Source of the DNA: Amia ocellicauda | Lineage: Eukaryota > Chordata > Actinopteri > Amiiformes > Amiidae | Direction: 5' to 3' | Assembly (NCBI RefSeq): GCF_036373705.1 | Contig: NC_089858.1 | Coordinates: 17,596,249-17,660,248 of the forward strand | DNA: 64,000 bases | Part shown: positions 1 through 12,377 of the stretch, piece after piece | Layout: each line of letters opens with the position of its first letter | Numbering within the stretch: the stretch's first letter is position 1 | Made by a program: the position numbers and the translations under genes | The notes under the pieces: model-generated | What the model was told of the DNA's origin: nothing | Database searches by the model: none | What the model saw: only the letters and a program-made list of their open reading frames with translations

Positions 1-2175
1 GAGAGAATTTTCAAGATACAGTGACCCCTAGTGCATTCCTGTGGTACCATTAAATCCTTCAATGTGCCAGGGCTTGTGACAAGTCTACTAACATCCTCAG
101 AGAAAGACGACTAAACATATAAATAAACAAGCAAATATTTTAAAAAGTGCTCGTCTGTGTATATGAATAGCACTAGGTGAGCAGCTGCAAATGTCATACC
201 AGGACCTTTCTGAAGTTTGGTTCTAAGAATCACCTCCATGGTTTCAATTTTGCTCCTGCAGGAGTGGGCAGGGCACAAGGATAACCCATGCAGTGGGGTA
301 AAGGGGCAGGGGAACAGGCTGCAGCAGGTAAAGGGGCTCAGTGATAAACAGCAAAAGCACACAGAGCAAAAATGACTATATACACAGGGGGTGTAGGAGG
401 AGGAGGCACGCAGTATGTGTCATGGCAGCTGCTGCCTTCTGCCCACTCATTGTGTTGATGAGTGATGATTTTGCAAAGTGATCCGTCTCTATTAGGGGCT
501 GCAGCTGGCGGTGTTGGCATCTGTGGGCACACACACACATTCACACAGATGTGCAAACATACACATACACATAGACAACACACATGAAAACATATAGACA
601 AGGGTGAAGACAGACCAAGGAGCAGGAGAAGGAGGAAAAGGAGGAGACGGCAGACATCTAGCATGGCCGATGAGGCCTGTTGGGGAGGGAGAATAATCTG
701 CAGGAGTTACGAGGCCTTGACAAGACCAGCGGTGTCTGCTTTTCACTGCCCTGTCTATTTATAGCCTGAATAAGTCAGTGGACATAATTTTTGACTTCTT
801 TTCTGTGCCGTGATCTACAGGCCTCTCCAATGGGGACCGTCAACCCCAGGCTCCTCCAGCAGGATTTATCTGCAGCTCTGACCTGGTGTGAGGTTTAATC
901 ACACAGGTATAAATACACTGGGATCCCCTCTGACTGCGCAACACCAAGAATGTCTGCAGCCCTCGCAATAAGAGAGATATTTCTTCAGTCCGGCTGCTCT
1001 AAATCTGGCCCAAGACGTGTGGCGCGCAGCAGGCGGGCAGTCTGGCTAAACGTCTCTATAACTCAGTACAAACGCTACAGCGGCTCTTCAGCAAGGAAAA
1101 AGTCAATCCATCCTGCCACTCTTTCAGTATTGCTTCTGTTTCCCACAGAAGATAACACGCTCAGATGATGTAGGGGCCGTCTTATCACCCGGCACTGTCA
1201 CAGCCGGCTGGGATTTACGATGATGTGAAAGCATGACTTGTCTCTTCTATCGCTTTCTCTCTCTTACACACACACACCCCAAAGGAAAATTTAGCAAAGG
1301 AAAAAAAAAACAGCCTCTCTTAAAAAAAATAAAAAAAAAAATAGGTAAAAATGTTTTAAGTAAAAGCAAGGTATATCTAATCCCCACGTGTGCGGTCCTT
1401 TGCATTGTGGGAAAGTTGTAAGAAGCCTCACGGGGGCTGCAGCAGAGCCCCAGATGTCTGTGGCCCTGTTCAATGTCAACTGCAACCCCCCACCCCCCCC
1501 GTGAGCGGCTTCTGCCCAGGCCTGCTCCATGGGCACAGTTTATCAGCAGGAAAAAAAAGAAAGTCGACTCCTGTAATGGATGGGAATTTCCTGCCCATCT
1601 GACACCGTTTAGAACCCAATGGCTCTACTTCACTGCTCTCGCCTTCCTGTTCACAAGAGAACCTTCCCCTGTTTCCCAGGGAGGCGGTGGACCCTGTGTG
1701 CCACACTGCTTCGGCAGACTGCGCGTCCAAAAAACTGACGCTGCACATGACATGAAATGGGGGGGTACTGCATCAACTGAGAGGGATCCCATTGAAATCA
1801 TGGTGTTAAAAAAAAGCGGCATTGAAAAAAACCTTCTGGGAGGTTTTAATTACAAAGCACATAGAATATACATTTATATATTTGAATAAAAAAATACTTT
1901 AAAAGGTTTTAGAACAGAGAATGTGCCTTTCAGTTTGTTGTAGACCAAAGAACGAAAAAGAAAAACAGTGACAGACCACCAGACAGACAGACACACAGTC
2001 TGCTGCTAGATAATGTATTGCGGTTACGCTAATCTGTTCTGCTGACGTTAACGAGCTGCAGGGATCAGATTTATATCAAAGGCTTCTTAAAGAGGACTGT
2101 TAATGGAGGAGACGGCACTCCACTCTGCCTGGTCTTAGCTGGGGGAGTAGGTGTAGCCTCTTGTTGCCTGTTACA

Positions 2176-2196
2176 GGAAGCTGGGCTGGGCTGGGC
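2176..2196. repeat. Short CTGGG tandem repeat
   Basis: About four copies of the pentamer CTGGG lie in tandem. This is a small simple repeat with no visible coding or regulatory context. Confidence 0.6.
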
Positions 2197-4417
2197 TGTC
2201 ATGTCAGTTTCTGGTGCTGCTCACCATAAATTAACCCAGTAGGTGAAAGCTCATGCAGGTCAGGGCCAGTGGAGAGGTGAAGGCGGGAGTGGGGGTTGAC
2301 TGTGTTTGAATAAATCACAATGATGACATCACTCCATGCTCTCTCTGTGTTTAATCACATTAGGGATTCTGACAGGTCTACACAGGGATGCAAGGTTCAA
2401 TATCGTAAAAAAATTAAATAAATGAGAAGGGTGTTCTGAATTAACCAGTTTATCTTGGACCCGTGAAGGGATTTCAATTCCAGTTGTGTCATATTAGTTT
2501 TTCAGGGCTCTGTTCTCCGATCTCCTTTATCAGGCTACAAAATGTTAATTATGCTGTGCTAGACTTTGCGAGTTATCTCCCGCCGAAAGCTCCTGCGGTT
2601 CATAATAACTCTAGTGGATTAAAACCAAACAGGAACCAAAAAAAAGAAAAAAAAGACATTTACAGTGTGAAAAATGAAGCAGGACTGTATTCGTATTGAT
2701 CAGGTGGTAAAGGCACGAGCCTGCAGAACACAGCCGAGTTCTCAGAATGTCTCCCCATCCTTCCAGAACACACACTGGAGCAGCCCAGCACCTGGAACAC
2801 TGAGGGACAATCCACGCTGGCCTGCTGATCACCCCCTTAACCCTCGACCGGGCTGATTGCACAGGACTGCTGTATTATCAGGGATATGGGATTACTAAAA
2901 ATACCATGTGCAAAAATACATATCTATGTATATGACATAAAAATAGACTAAAGCTCAAAGGTGGTTATTTTCAGAGGGTGATATTAGATGAAGACACTGC
3001 GCAGGTCCTCGGTTTCCTGTCGTGGAAATAGAGATAAATATAGAACGGCGCAGTGTGATTAACAAGCTGTAAAACTGCAACACTGGAAGTCACTCGCCGA
3101 CGCTGTTTTTCAAGCGTATTTCTGTCTGTTCTGACTTTGAACAAAGCACTGCTATCAGTTTCTATTCATCACACCTTCACATTATTACTAGAATTGTTAT
3201 AAATACAATGTAACCAGAGAAGAGTGCAGCGGTTACACAATATCACAGCCCTTCTGGACGGTAAATAGGTGCCTTCCCCTCGCTGTCCTGTCTCCCCTGG
3301 GTCTCCACCCTTGCCCCCCTGTGACAGAACCTGCTCCCAGTAAACCTCAGGACTACACAGCCTCCAACACCCCCTGCTCAGAACGCAGCTGCAGATCCTA
3401 TGGTCTACACGACTCTCAGCCTTGTATGCTGGAAACTGCTATCACCAGCACTGCACCCCCACCTCACATTACTCACTATTATTAATACATCAAACTCCTT
3501 TTTTATTTGACAAACACATCATCACAGGGGTTACCAAGTATAAATAATAATTATAATAATAATTATCTGCATATTACAGCGATACTTACTGAAGTTTAGT
3601 CTTATTTCACCGTCCAAGGGTATTGTCTTGTAACCCTGAATATTTTTTGCTACAGTGTCCCTTGTACTATATTCATAGCATTTATTGCATTAGTGTTAGG
3701 CTGCCTACTGCCATTTGTTTCAACTTTCTTCCTTAGTACTGGAGCTCAATATACAGTGACCTGTGACCTGACAGCAATGCAAACTATTATTCCTAGCAAG
3801 AAATCTGCTGCGCCCGCCCAATGAACACATAACACATGACCCTCATTCCCATAATCCCAAAACTCCGAGTCTCATTGTGATGTCACCTCAGGCATCCGGC
3901 ACAAGCCAGCAAGGTTGAACAACTCGAGAACAACTCGGACTCCATGACACATCCCTGAACATCGTTAATTAAAACTATAGTAAATGATCTTGCTGAAGCA
4001 CCTAGCATCTAGCAGCACCCTGACTGCTGACAATGCTCAGCTGCAGAACCTGCAGCAGCCCAACCAAGGCCCAGCGATGGAGGCAGAAAAATCACAACCC
4101 CCCTTCTTATCTCTTGTTTGGTTTCATAATAAAGCTTTTGTTTGGGATTCCAGTCTTAAGTGGCCTTGAAGGGGGTTTGGGAACTGGCGACCGAAGCACG
4201 GAGATCAGGGGCTGGGAGGGCTGACGGGTTGGCCCGGTACAAAGCAGTCACCCTAATGGAATTGTTCCAGGGCTAAGAGGATTTACAACTGAATGAAAAG
4301 TTGCTTTTTTCCAAGCAGCTGTCAACTGGCGTTCCCACACTGTGCTCCAGCGCGGTGGGTCGGTGCATCAGCCTCACTGCCACTGCAGGTTCAGCTATAA
4401 TTATGATTCAGTCATTA

Positions 4418-4465
4418 GATCATTCAAATAATATCATCATTCAAATCAGATCATTCAAATGATAT
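4418..4465. repeat. Three interspersed copies of ATCATTCAAAT
   Basis: The 11-mer ATCATTCAAAT occurs three times within about 45 bp, separated by AT-rich spacers. It lies directly against the left arm of the large inverted repeat at 4466. It looks like a small decayed direct-repeat array. Confidence 0.6.
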
Positions 4466-4682
4466 CACGCCAGTACAGGGTCACGGTGAGCTAAAGTCTA
4501 ACCCAACAGATACCCAGCGCGAGGCAGGGCACACCCAGGACCGACGCACTCTCACACACTACACGTTATATATACAAGAATTATATATATACATGAGAGT
4601 GCGTCGGTCCTGGGTGTGCCCTGCCTCGCGCTGGGTATCTGTTGGGTTAGACTTTAGCTCACCGTGACCCTGTACTGGCGTG
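4466..4682. repeat. Perfect 89-bp inverted repeat with 39-bp AT-rich spacer
   Basis: Bases 4466-4554 are the exact reverse complement of 4594-4682, with no mismatch over 89 bp. The 39-bp spacer is rich in TA steps. Pairing fails at once on both sides (4465 with 4683, and 4555 with 4593), so the ends are sharp. The arms carry no transposase frame and no obvious target-site duplication. Identity at this level in non-coding DNA implies a very recent inverted duplication, a template-switch event, or an assembly or read fold-back artefact. Confidence 0.95.
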
Positions 4683-7600
4683 GTTGTCCATTGGAGGCAC
4701 GAGTCAGTGACTGTTCCCCCAGGAGGAGGAGGAATGTAATTTCTCTGGGAGGTCAGCAGTTTAGCAAAGACAGGACACAGGCAGCTTGCATACATCTCCA
4801 CTATGCTAACAACTGCATAAAAACTCAACAAAACAAAAAACACCCTCCACCACTAGGAAGGGGGCATTTCAGTGTGAGGACATCGATGCCTCTTAGCCCG
4901 AGAGCCTGCCAGGCGAAACTGGGAGCCCACGCTGTCAGTGTGCACTCAGCTCTGTGTGCCTGTCAGGGTTAACCAGGACAGGAACAGGCAGGCAGGCAGG
5001 CAGACAGGCCTTCACCCCCAAACAACAGGGCTTAAACCTGACCTGATTCAGGCACACCGGGGACATGCTGTGCACAGACGAGCTGTCATATGGAGGCTGC
5101 AAACAGTGAACACTGTCTGCGAGTTACTTTTAGTCGGTGTGTTTAAGTATAGTTTGGTTTTTGGTTTGTTAGTTAAAGCACAACATTTAACTAAACAAAA
5201 ATAATGAAGAGCCAGCAGATCTGCTCTTTTCATGCTTGGATAAAAATAGCGCCCAGTGCACATGAGCCTTGATCTTCACTTTCAGTACTTGAGTCACACA
5301 GCGCCGCAGCATGGGAAATTTTCAACGTGTCCGAGTCCTAATAATCTGTGCCTGGAGGTGTGTGCAAGGGTGAGGGCTGTCAGTAAGTGACAAAGCAGCA
5401 CACTTCCCTTTCCAATGAACACATTCTCTAACCTGCCTCACCAACCCAGGGTCACCCTGGCCTGGCCACAGTACGCAGCAGTCTGCTGGATAATTACGTT
5501 TTCTCAGGAGTGGCTTCCCTAGCATTTAACGGAGGCTTCGGCGCCACATTTGCATTGATCAGTTGGCAAAAGCATCCTGTAAGGGTCCCGCATCGCTTGA
5601 CCCCTTCACCTGTGAGGCCCCAGGGGGCGCGCACTCCGCACTCTCTCTGTGCAGGGTCCCCAAGCTCAGGGAGGGAGGAAGCAATAAAGCAGGCCTTCTG
5701 ATTTTAAAGACAGAAGCCAGAGACGAAGGACAGGATTTGTTTTATCAGAGGCCAAGGAATTCAGCCCCCTAATAGGCTGGATGTGAGCCCGACACAGTCA
5801 GTTATTGACAGGCTTGTTTTCACCTCCTACAGCACCCCTGCCCAAGGCAGTCAGGTATGGCTCTGCAGCTTGCTGTAGTGAACCCCAGGGCAGCCCCAAA
5901 ATGCTTTCAGCAAGACTGGGAACTGAAGGAGGAGTATAAACAAAAATGGTTCAGAATAAAGGCACCAAACGGATTACATCCTGGCCCCTCACAGTGAGCC
6001 CTTCCCCAACACCAGCCTGGATCATTTTCTTTCCCTTCCACCTGCTCCTGTTTACACAAAGATTAAAGATTCTATATATAACAAATGGAGGTATTGTATA
6101 TAGAAGTAGTTCACCTTATGAGATGGTGAAATTAAAAGTTAACAGCCCTGCAGCGTTCAAGCCAAGAGCGAGCTTTCCTCTGTGTCCCCTGCAGTTCAGG
6201 TTTCTCACTGTGTTGTAGGGCTTCCCACAGCTCTGGGGCCTGGGCTACAGGAAAGCAGTTTAACACATATGCTGCTTCAGTCACACTGGAGATACCGTAC
6301 AGACACACACACACACACATGCACACAGGATGACACACTCCAAGCCAGGCATCCTCAGGCCTACCAACTTGGCAGGAAGGCAACACTCTGTGGCACAGTT
6401 GACTGGCAGAAATGGAGTCAAACCCGGAAAGAGAGAAATAAATAAACAAGACAAAGAAAGAAACAAAGAGAGCAGGCCTGCAGGCCTTGGGAGCTCATCA
6501 CAGGTCTATTCTCAGGCACTGTAATAATGTGAAACAGCCTTTTTATTTTTAGACCCCTGAGATCTGGTCTCTATAATTAGAAAGGCAGGCCTGTGTGTGT
6601 GTATGTCGTCTTCACATGGAAACAATTATGTAGCTGGGCAGCACTGGGGCGGAGCTGCCTTCTCACTGGGCCCTGAGCTCGTCACTCCATCCTCTCCGCT
6701 CTGTTTAGGAGCCTTTGTTGGTTGGTTGTTGATTTTCTTCTTCCTGCCTTTCCTGTCATTTTTCTCTTTTTCTTCCTTTTACTCTTTTTCTGCATCATTC
6801 TATCCCTCCAAGTGCTTCAGCCATTTTTTTTTCACTTTATAAAATAATGAAATACCAAGAAAGCACATTGACTCCAGCCTCACACGTCAGTGTTGTTAAG
6901 AGCTTAAAAACAAAGCCTAGATTCACCTTCCTCAGCGCAGGCGGTTCTGTGGTTCAGCTTCAGAGTGAACGACGGTAACTTCCTGGGAACCAGACAAGGG
7001 TCTATTTCGAATCAGGTGGAGGGTACTTACGCTGCCCAGCCAAGGCGAGGACCAGGAGGAAATGGCAGTCATTACCGAGATCCCAAAGTAACACCTCACA
7101 GGCTGATGATCGCATCCTTGCCAGTGTATGAACAATATATACACACACACACATTAAACATAAAAATGTGTCTACTTTAGGGGACCTATTACAATTCATG
7201 AACTGCGGCCGATTCAACAGTGGAAGCTGTCACTTCCCTTTTCCAAAAGGTGACTTTTCAGTAGCAATAATTCATATATAGATTGATATAAATATATCCT
7301 ATAATATAAAGTGAATGTGTCTCTCTCAACTCTTCCTTAATCTCATCTACAGACAACAGGTCTGTTCTGTTGCATTTCTTTTGAGTTTTAATCAGCTACC
7401 ACTGATATTTATTTTCTTTGTTTTGTGTTTTTAAATCACACCTCGTCTTTGTTTTTTTTGAAAGACTATGTCTCACAGCCACAGACGTGTGCATTTATTT
7501 ATTGAATATTATTTATTTACTGCTATAAATCAGGAGGGCAGTGCTACTGACAGCCAGCACTGCATTTCCCCATCTCCAGGAGACTGGCACCCGCCGGGGC

Positions 7601-8529
7601 CCGGACATGATCACACTGCTGGGTTTCAGACGCCCACAAGAGGAGGAGCTGCTGTTTTTAGAGTTGCTGTCAATCCATTGGCTGGCAGGAGGGCTCTGTG
7701 GCATCTGTGGTCCAGTGATGTGTACACCAGCCCCACACACCCTCTGGTACAGCCTGACAGCTGCCATGTTAGTTGACAATCACAGAAAAGGTCTTCTTCT
7801 GGCCTTGTGGGAGCTACTGGGTTTTTCGGACTGCCATCTGACAGGTCAGTCAATCTGGCTTTTTACTTTTACTTAGTTTTGGCACACAAAAACATAATCT
7901 TCTCCTTAAAATCTGCAAAGTCTCTCATGTCACATTCAAATTCTGCCAAATACCATCTCCATCCAATAGGGTTAAATGCCGTTTTCTCCTTGTTTTTTAA
8001 GATGAAGTTGTCACCTCTGAGTAGTGACTTAGGCCCTGAGTGGGGTGAAGAGTGACCTGCAGAAAGCCTTTCCCCGCTGATCACGACCCGAGAGCGATGT
8101 GGCCTAGAGAATGGGGTGAACTGAGAGACAGTGAGAAGGCACAGACGCAGTGTGAAGGAAGGGAGCGAGAATGTGTTTTTTCCCCGAAGGACTTTTTTGT
8201 TTTTTTTCCTCTTTCATTTAGAGGAGGAATCAACTGTTAAACAGAGGTGTTATTGCACAAACAGCAGGTGTAGTATGGAGTGAAGGACAAAAGAGTGAGA
8301 AAATTATATTATATATATTTTTCCCAACTAGAGAGAGAGAGAGCACACACACACTCTGAATCTCACATCCGGGAGGCCTGTGTCTGACCCCAGCAACGCT
8401 ATGCATTGAGTCCTCCCCAGATAAGCAGTATCTTCAAAGGCAGAGATATAGTTATTTGATGTTGCAGCAGCAATATCTGTAGTATACACAGGGCCCGTCT
8501 TTAACCCAGAGGCTGGTGCCTGAGGGCGG

Positions 8530-8531
<2 letters not shown>

Positions 8532-8579
<48 letters not shown>
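8532..8579. repeat. (TC)n microsatellite
   Basis: About 24 uninterrupted TC units, which read as a (GA)n purine tract on the other strand. Confidence 0.95.
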
Positions 8580-8583
<4 letters not shown>

Positions 8584-9295
8584 TCCCACCACTTCAAAAC
8601 CTGGCAGTGCATGAAAGACGCCGGGCTCTGGGAAAAGAAGAAAGGCAGTGATTATGAGCGCGCACACAGCTGCACCCGAGTGCTGCATTCCTGCGCTCTC
8701 GCTCACGGTGCGCCCCACTCACGCCATGCCACAACTCTGCCTGACCACACTGACAACAGTAGCTCTCGCTCCCCAGGTCCAGGCCTCACATTGGTGCTCA
8801 GAGGGCCAGTCTCCCACACGTAGGGGGGTGTAGGAGGCAGTGAGGTGACACACAGGAGGAGGACAGGGAAAGGGGCCATGAATATGTACAGTACAGTGCA
8901 ATGCTAGTGCTGACAGAGACGTGTTAAAAGGCTGAATAATACCTTATTCACCTTCCCTGTTTCCCTGGAGAAGTCCCGTAGTGATAACAACAGTGTGAGG
9001 CATACCAGCAGCGGCATAATACTCCTGGGCCTTGTAAACATGGGGGCTTGGAGCCCAAAATAAGTCGGGTCCCGATGGTAACTGAAAGGCATCGCACCTC
9101 ATTAGCACCCCTCGCTCGGTCTTGACTCTGCTTCACATCACTGATTTATCTCAGCACCGTGCTCTGTGTGTGCAGCTTAACCTGTCCCCTTGAAATAACC
9201 GGGAAACGTTTTACAGCCCTGCCCCCTGTATATCCAATACAAATGGGTCTTGAACGCGAGTCTTCGTCCATAAAGGTGCCAGCATCGTACGACAG

Positions 9296-9332
9296 TAATA
9301 ATAATAATAATAATAATAGCAGCAGCAGCAGC
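9296..9332. repeat. Compound (AAT)n(AGC)n microsatellite
   Basis: About seven AAT units run directly into five AGC units. It is a compound trinucleotide repeat in non-coding DNA. Confidence 0.9.
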
Positions 9333-9764
9333 TCCAGCAGAAGACTATAGCTCTGTCATCTGCAGTCACTGCTCGCTGTCTCCGACATCATTTAATGAAA
9401 TAAATACATTATAATAAAATGGGTGTACGTACAACCTTTATAACACAACCCCCCCTCCTCCATCCTGGCATAATTAGGACGTCCCAGTGCCTGGCAATGA
9501 TGTAAAAACTGCCGAGTGCAGCAAGGCAGCTGTATGATATACACTAGCCAGAGCCTTGTGCGCCCGGCTGAGCCTCTCTCCCTCTCTCACTCACTCGCTG
9601 GCTGGCTGAGTGGAGAGAAGGTGCTGTAAATAATTCAGGGTTCATTACACCGCCCGATATGCGAATTGGGAAGTGTATCCTTAGATAGGCAAAAGAATTA
9701 TTACTAGATAAATGTGTCACGATATTAAATAAAATAATTCTCATGGCAGAGGGATTGGACTGCT

Positions 9765-9870
9765 TACAGAGACCAGCCTGAGGGAGCTGCAGCGCAGGAC
9801 TGGACCACACTGGGACTGGACCGGACAGGACTGCACTGGGACTAGGCGATGCTGGGACTGGACTGGACTC
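9765..9870. repeat. Degenerate GGACTGGACT-type repeat
   Basis: The pentamer GGACT and close variants (GGACC, GGACA, GGGACT) recur many times in about 100 bp. This produces the serine/valine/proline-rich frames seen on the minus strand, which I do not regard as coding. Confidence 0.6.
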
Positions 9871-11798
9871 GGGCACAGAGGCCTCAGACACATTGCAGGG
9901 GATTGGCCCTTCCACAAAAATACTGTCAAATTTTAACCCAAGATAAGAAACACTACGAGTTCACTTGGGTTCATTGTGAGTCCCTTGACCTGCATTCTTG
10001 CTTCTTAATCACTAAGAGTATTCTATATTTTAGATTCGTATTTCAATTCGTTTTTATTTTATGAGTGAAACGGAAAAAAAAAAGGAAAAATCCTTCCGTT
10101 CCATGAAGCAGTGTTATTAAGGAACTCGAGCAGCGTGGCACTGGGGAGCAGGAGGGTTTTTGGCTGCTGGAGTGCTGACTCAGCCTCCTTACAGCTCAAG
10201 CCTCAAATCACATAGCAAGCTCTCCAGCTGGTGGCAGCAGCCCAGAAACCCTCTCAAGGAACTCTAGAGGAATGTTAGCCACAGGGGACAGGAGACAAGG
10301 GACAGAAGATGGGGACAGCAGTAGGGGACAGCTATTTTCACAGCCTGAAAGCTGAATGCGTACAAACTGCAGGGACTCGGGCCAACGCGTCACACATTCC
10401 AGATTCTGTGTTCCATGTCCTAAAGGGTCAGCAAGAGCAGGGGCGACAGACACACGGCCTGTCAGTCTCTGGTACGGCCACAGGCCTGTGCTGTGTGTGA
10501 GGGAGTGCAGCATAACCCCGACAGGCCGTGCCCTGCATGATCAACATGCAGGAGAGAAACACGCCAAGTGACAGCGGGCCTCTCTACCCAAACCCTCCCC
10601 TCTTTCCCTCTCTCTCAATCAGCCTGGCTGTGGACATTAGCATGGGACCTGGCTGTTAGCATGAGACGGATCCCACTATGCATTAATACTGCCTGGCTGG
10701 CCTCCATCTACATCAGGAAATCCCAGATCTTTTTGGCTCAGTGCTGCAGGTCCTTATCAGCTCAATCAACCTGAGTCTGGATCATGATAGCAATGTCTGG
10801 GATTGCAATTTTATATAAAAAAAGAAATAAGAAAAAACAAAAACAAAGAATGTAGTAGTTGCAGTTACGCAGGCATGATTTACTCGATCGCACAATTCCA
10901 TACACAATCCTAATAACAAACTCTACCCCTTTAAGTCTTTTTGGGGTTTCCTATTCTTCTTCAGAGGGTGGGGAGGGAAGAGAAAAACATTCATCAAGCA
11001 TAACAGCCTATTCCTCACGGGGCAAGGGGGACAAACTAATTTCCTGTTGTCGAAGGTAAGCACTTTTCTAAATGCAGGAAACGCCTCGGGACGCACTCTG
11101 CTTCCTGTGGAGGAGAGCACGCATCCCGGGTAGGGCCGTGGCTGGCCGCTCCGAGGAGAAACTATAAAGGACAGAAGGCTGTCCATGTGCATGCCTAGGG
11201 CACATGCTCTCCTCTACAGCATAACTGCCATGGCGACTGCAAATAGCCTACAGAGCCCAGCACAAGAGGAGGCCCTGAATTGGCACTGTGCTGCACTGCC
11301 CTGCGCACCCTCCACTGCCTGGCACCAACCCTGCCAACCTCCTCACCCACCACCATCCAGCACAGCCTCCTCACTGACACCCCACCAGCTGCAGGAACAT
11401 CCCTGGAGCTTCACACAGCTGCATCATCAGCTCTTTATCTTTTTTTTCCCCACTTTCTTGATGTGATGTTTCTATCTGGCAGGATCATGTGCACATTAAT
11501 GCACTAGATCAAAAACAACCACACACACATGCATTAATAAATGAAATAAATCGATAATAAAATAAATAATTTCAGGCTGGGTCCATCCTGCTGCATTTCA
11601 ATCTTCAATTGTTGCTAGAATCACAGTGCTGCTGAAGCTGTGGTGGGTATTTATTGTAGTAAGAGTCATAAAGCAGACACAAAACAACCGATTAACAAAC
11701 AGGAGGAAGGGGGGAGGGACCCATTAAGGTGATAGATCTAACATTTATCTGTCATTGAAAAAAGAGTTAACCAAACAAAATTAAACAATTAAAACACC

Positions 11799-11838
11799 TC
11801 TACTACTACTACTACTACTACTACTAATAATAATAATA
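11799..11838. repeat. Compound (CTA)n(AAT)n microsatellite
   Basis: About nine CTA units pass through one transition into about four AAT units. Confidence 0.9.
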
Positions 11839-12377
11839 CAAAAAAGCAATGGGAATAACTGCATTCTTGTTGCAAAAAATAAAATAAATGAATTAATCCC
11901 AATACCAAAACTCTCAAACTGAGAGCATAAAAGGAGGATCAAAGCTGAATTTTAGCAAGCTTTCAGAAATCGATGGGAAACGCGCCTGGGGCGATGAGAG
12001 CCTCTCTTTCAAAGAGCAGAGCCCCGCAGTCCTAATGACACACACCCTGTCCTGATCCATCCCATAATCTGGACCTACACTTCACAGGAGACGGTCTGAA
12101 ACATGAGAAGGAATCACTGGTTTGTGCTCACAGGTGCACACACACAAGCCGTTCACACTGGAAAGTAGTTAAGGAACTACTCCCTTTGTTGTGTTTTTTT
12201 TTAAGCTGTTTTTGTCATTAAACTACTAATTAAACTGCTCTTAAATAAATGTAGTACTATACATTTCTACCACATTCCTGTTTAAGCAATGGTTTCTACA
12301 CGCACAGCGATCAAGGCCTGTTTCTTGTTTGTCACCAATGTCCTTAACAAAGTGCATTCTGGGAGTGCCAAGAATAC

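Larger units (their letters stand above)
1..12377. other. Gene-free stretch, probably CFDP1 intron 5
   Basis: No exon is recognisable here on either strand. CFDP1 exon 5 (12378-12500, minus strand) ends with a proper donor in phase 2, and the missing C-terminal exons of the BCNT domain must lie further left, so this is probably intron of CFDP1; that is inference. The stretch holds short A-rich tracts, microsatellites and a perfect long inverted repeat at 4466-4682, each listed separately where notable. All long reading frames here are low-complexity or lack splice support. Confidence 0.5.
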
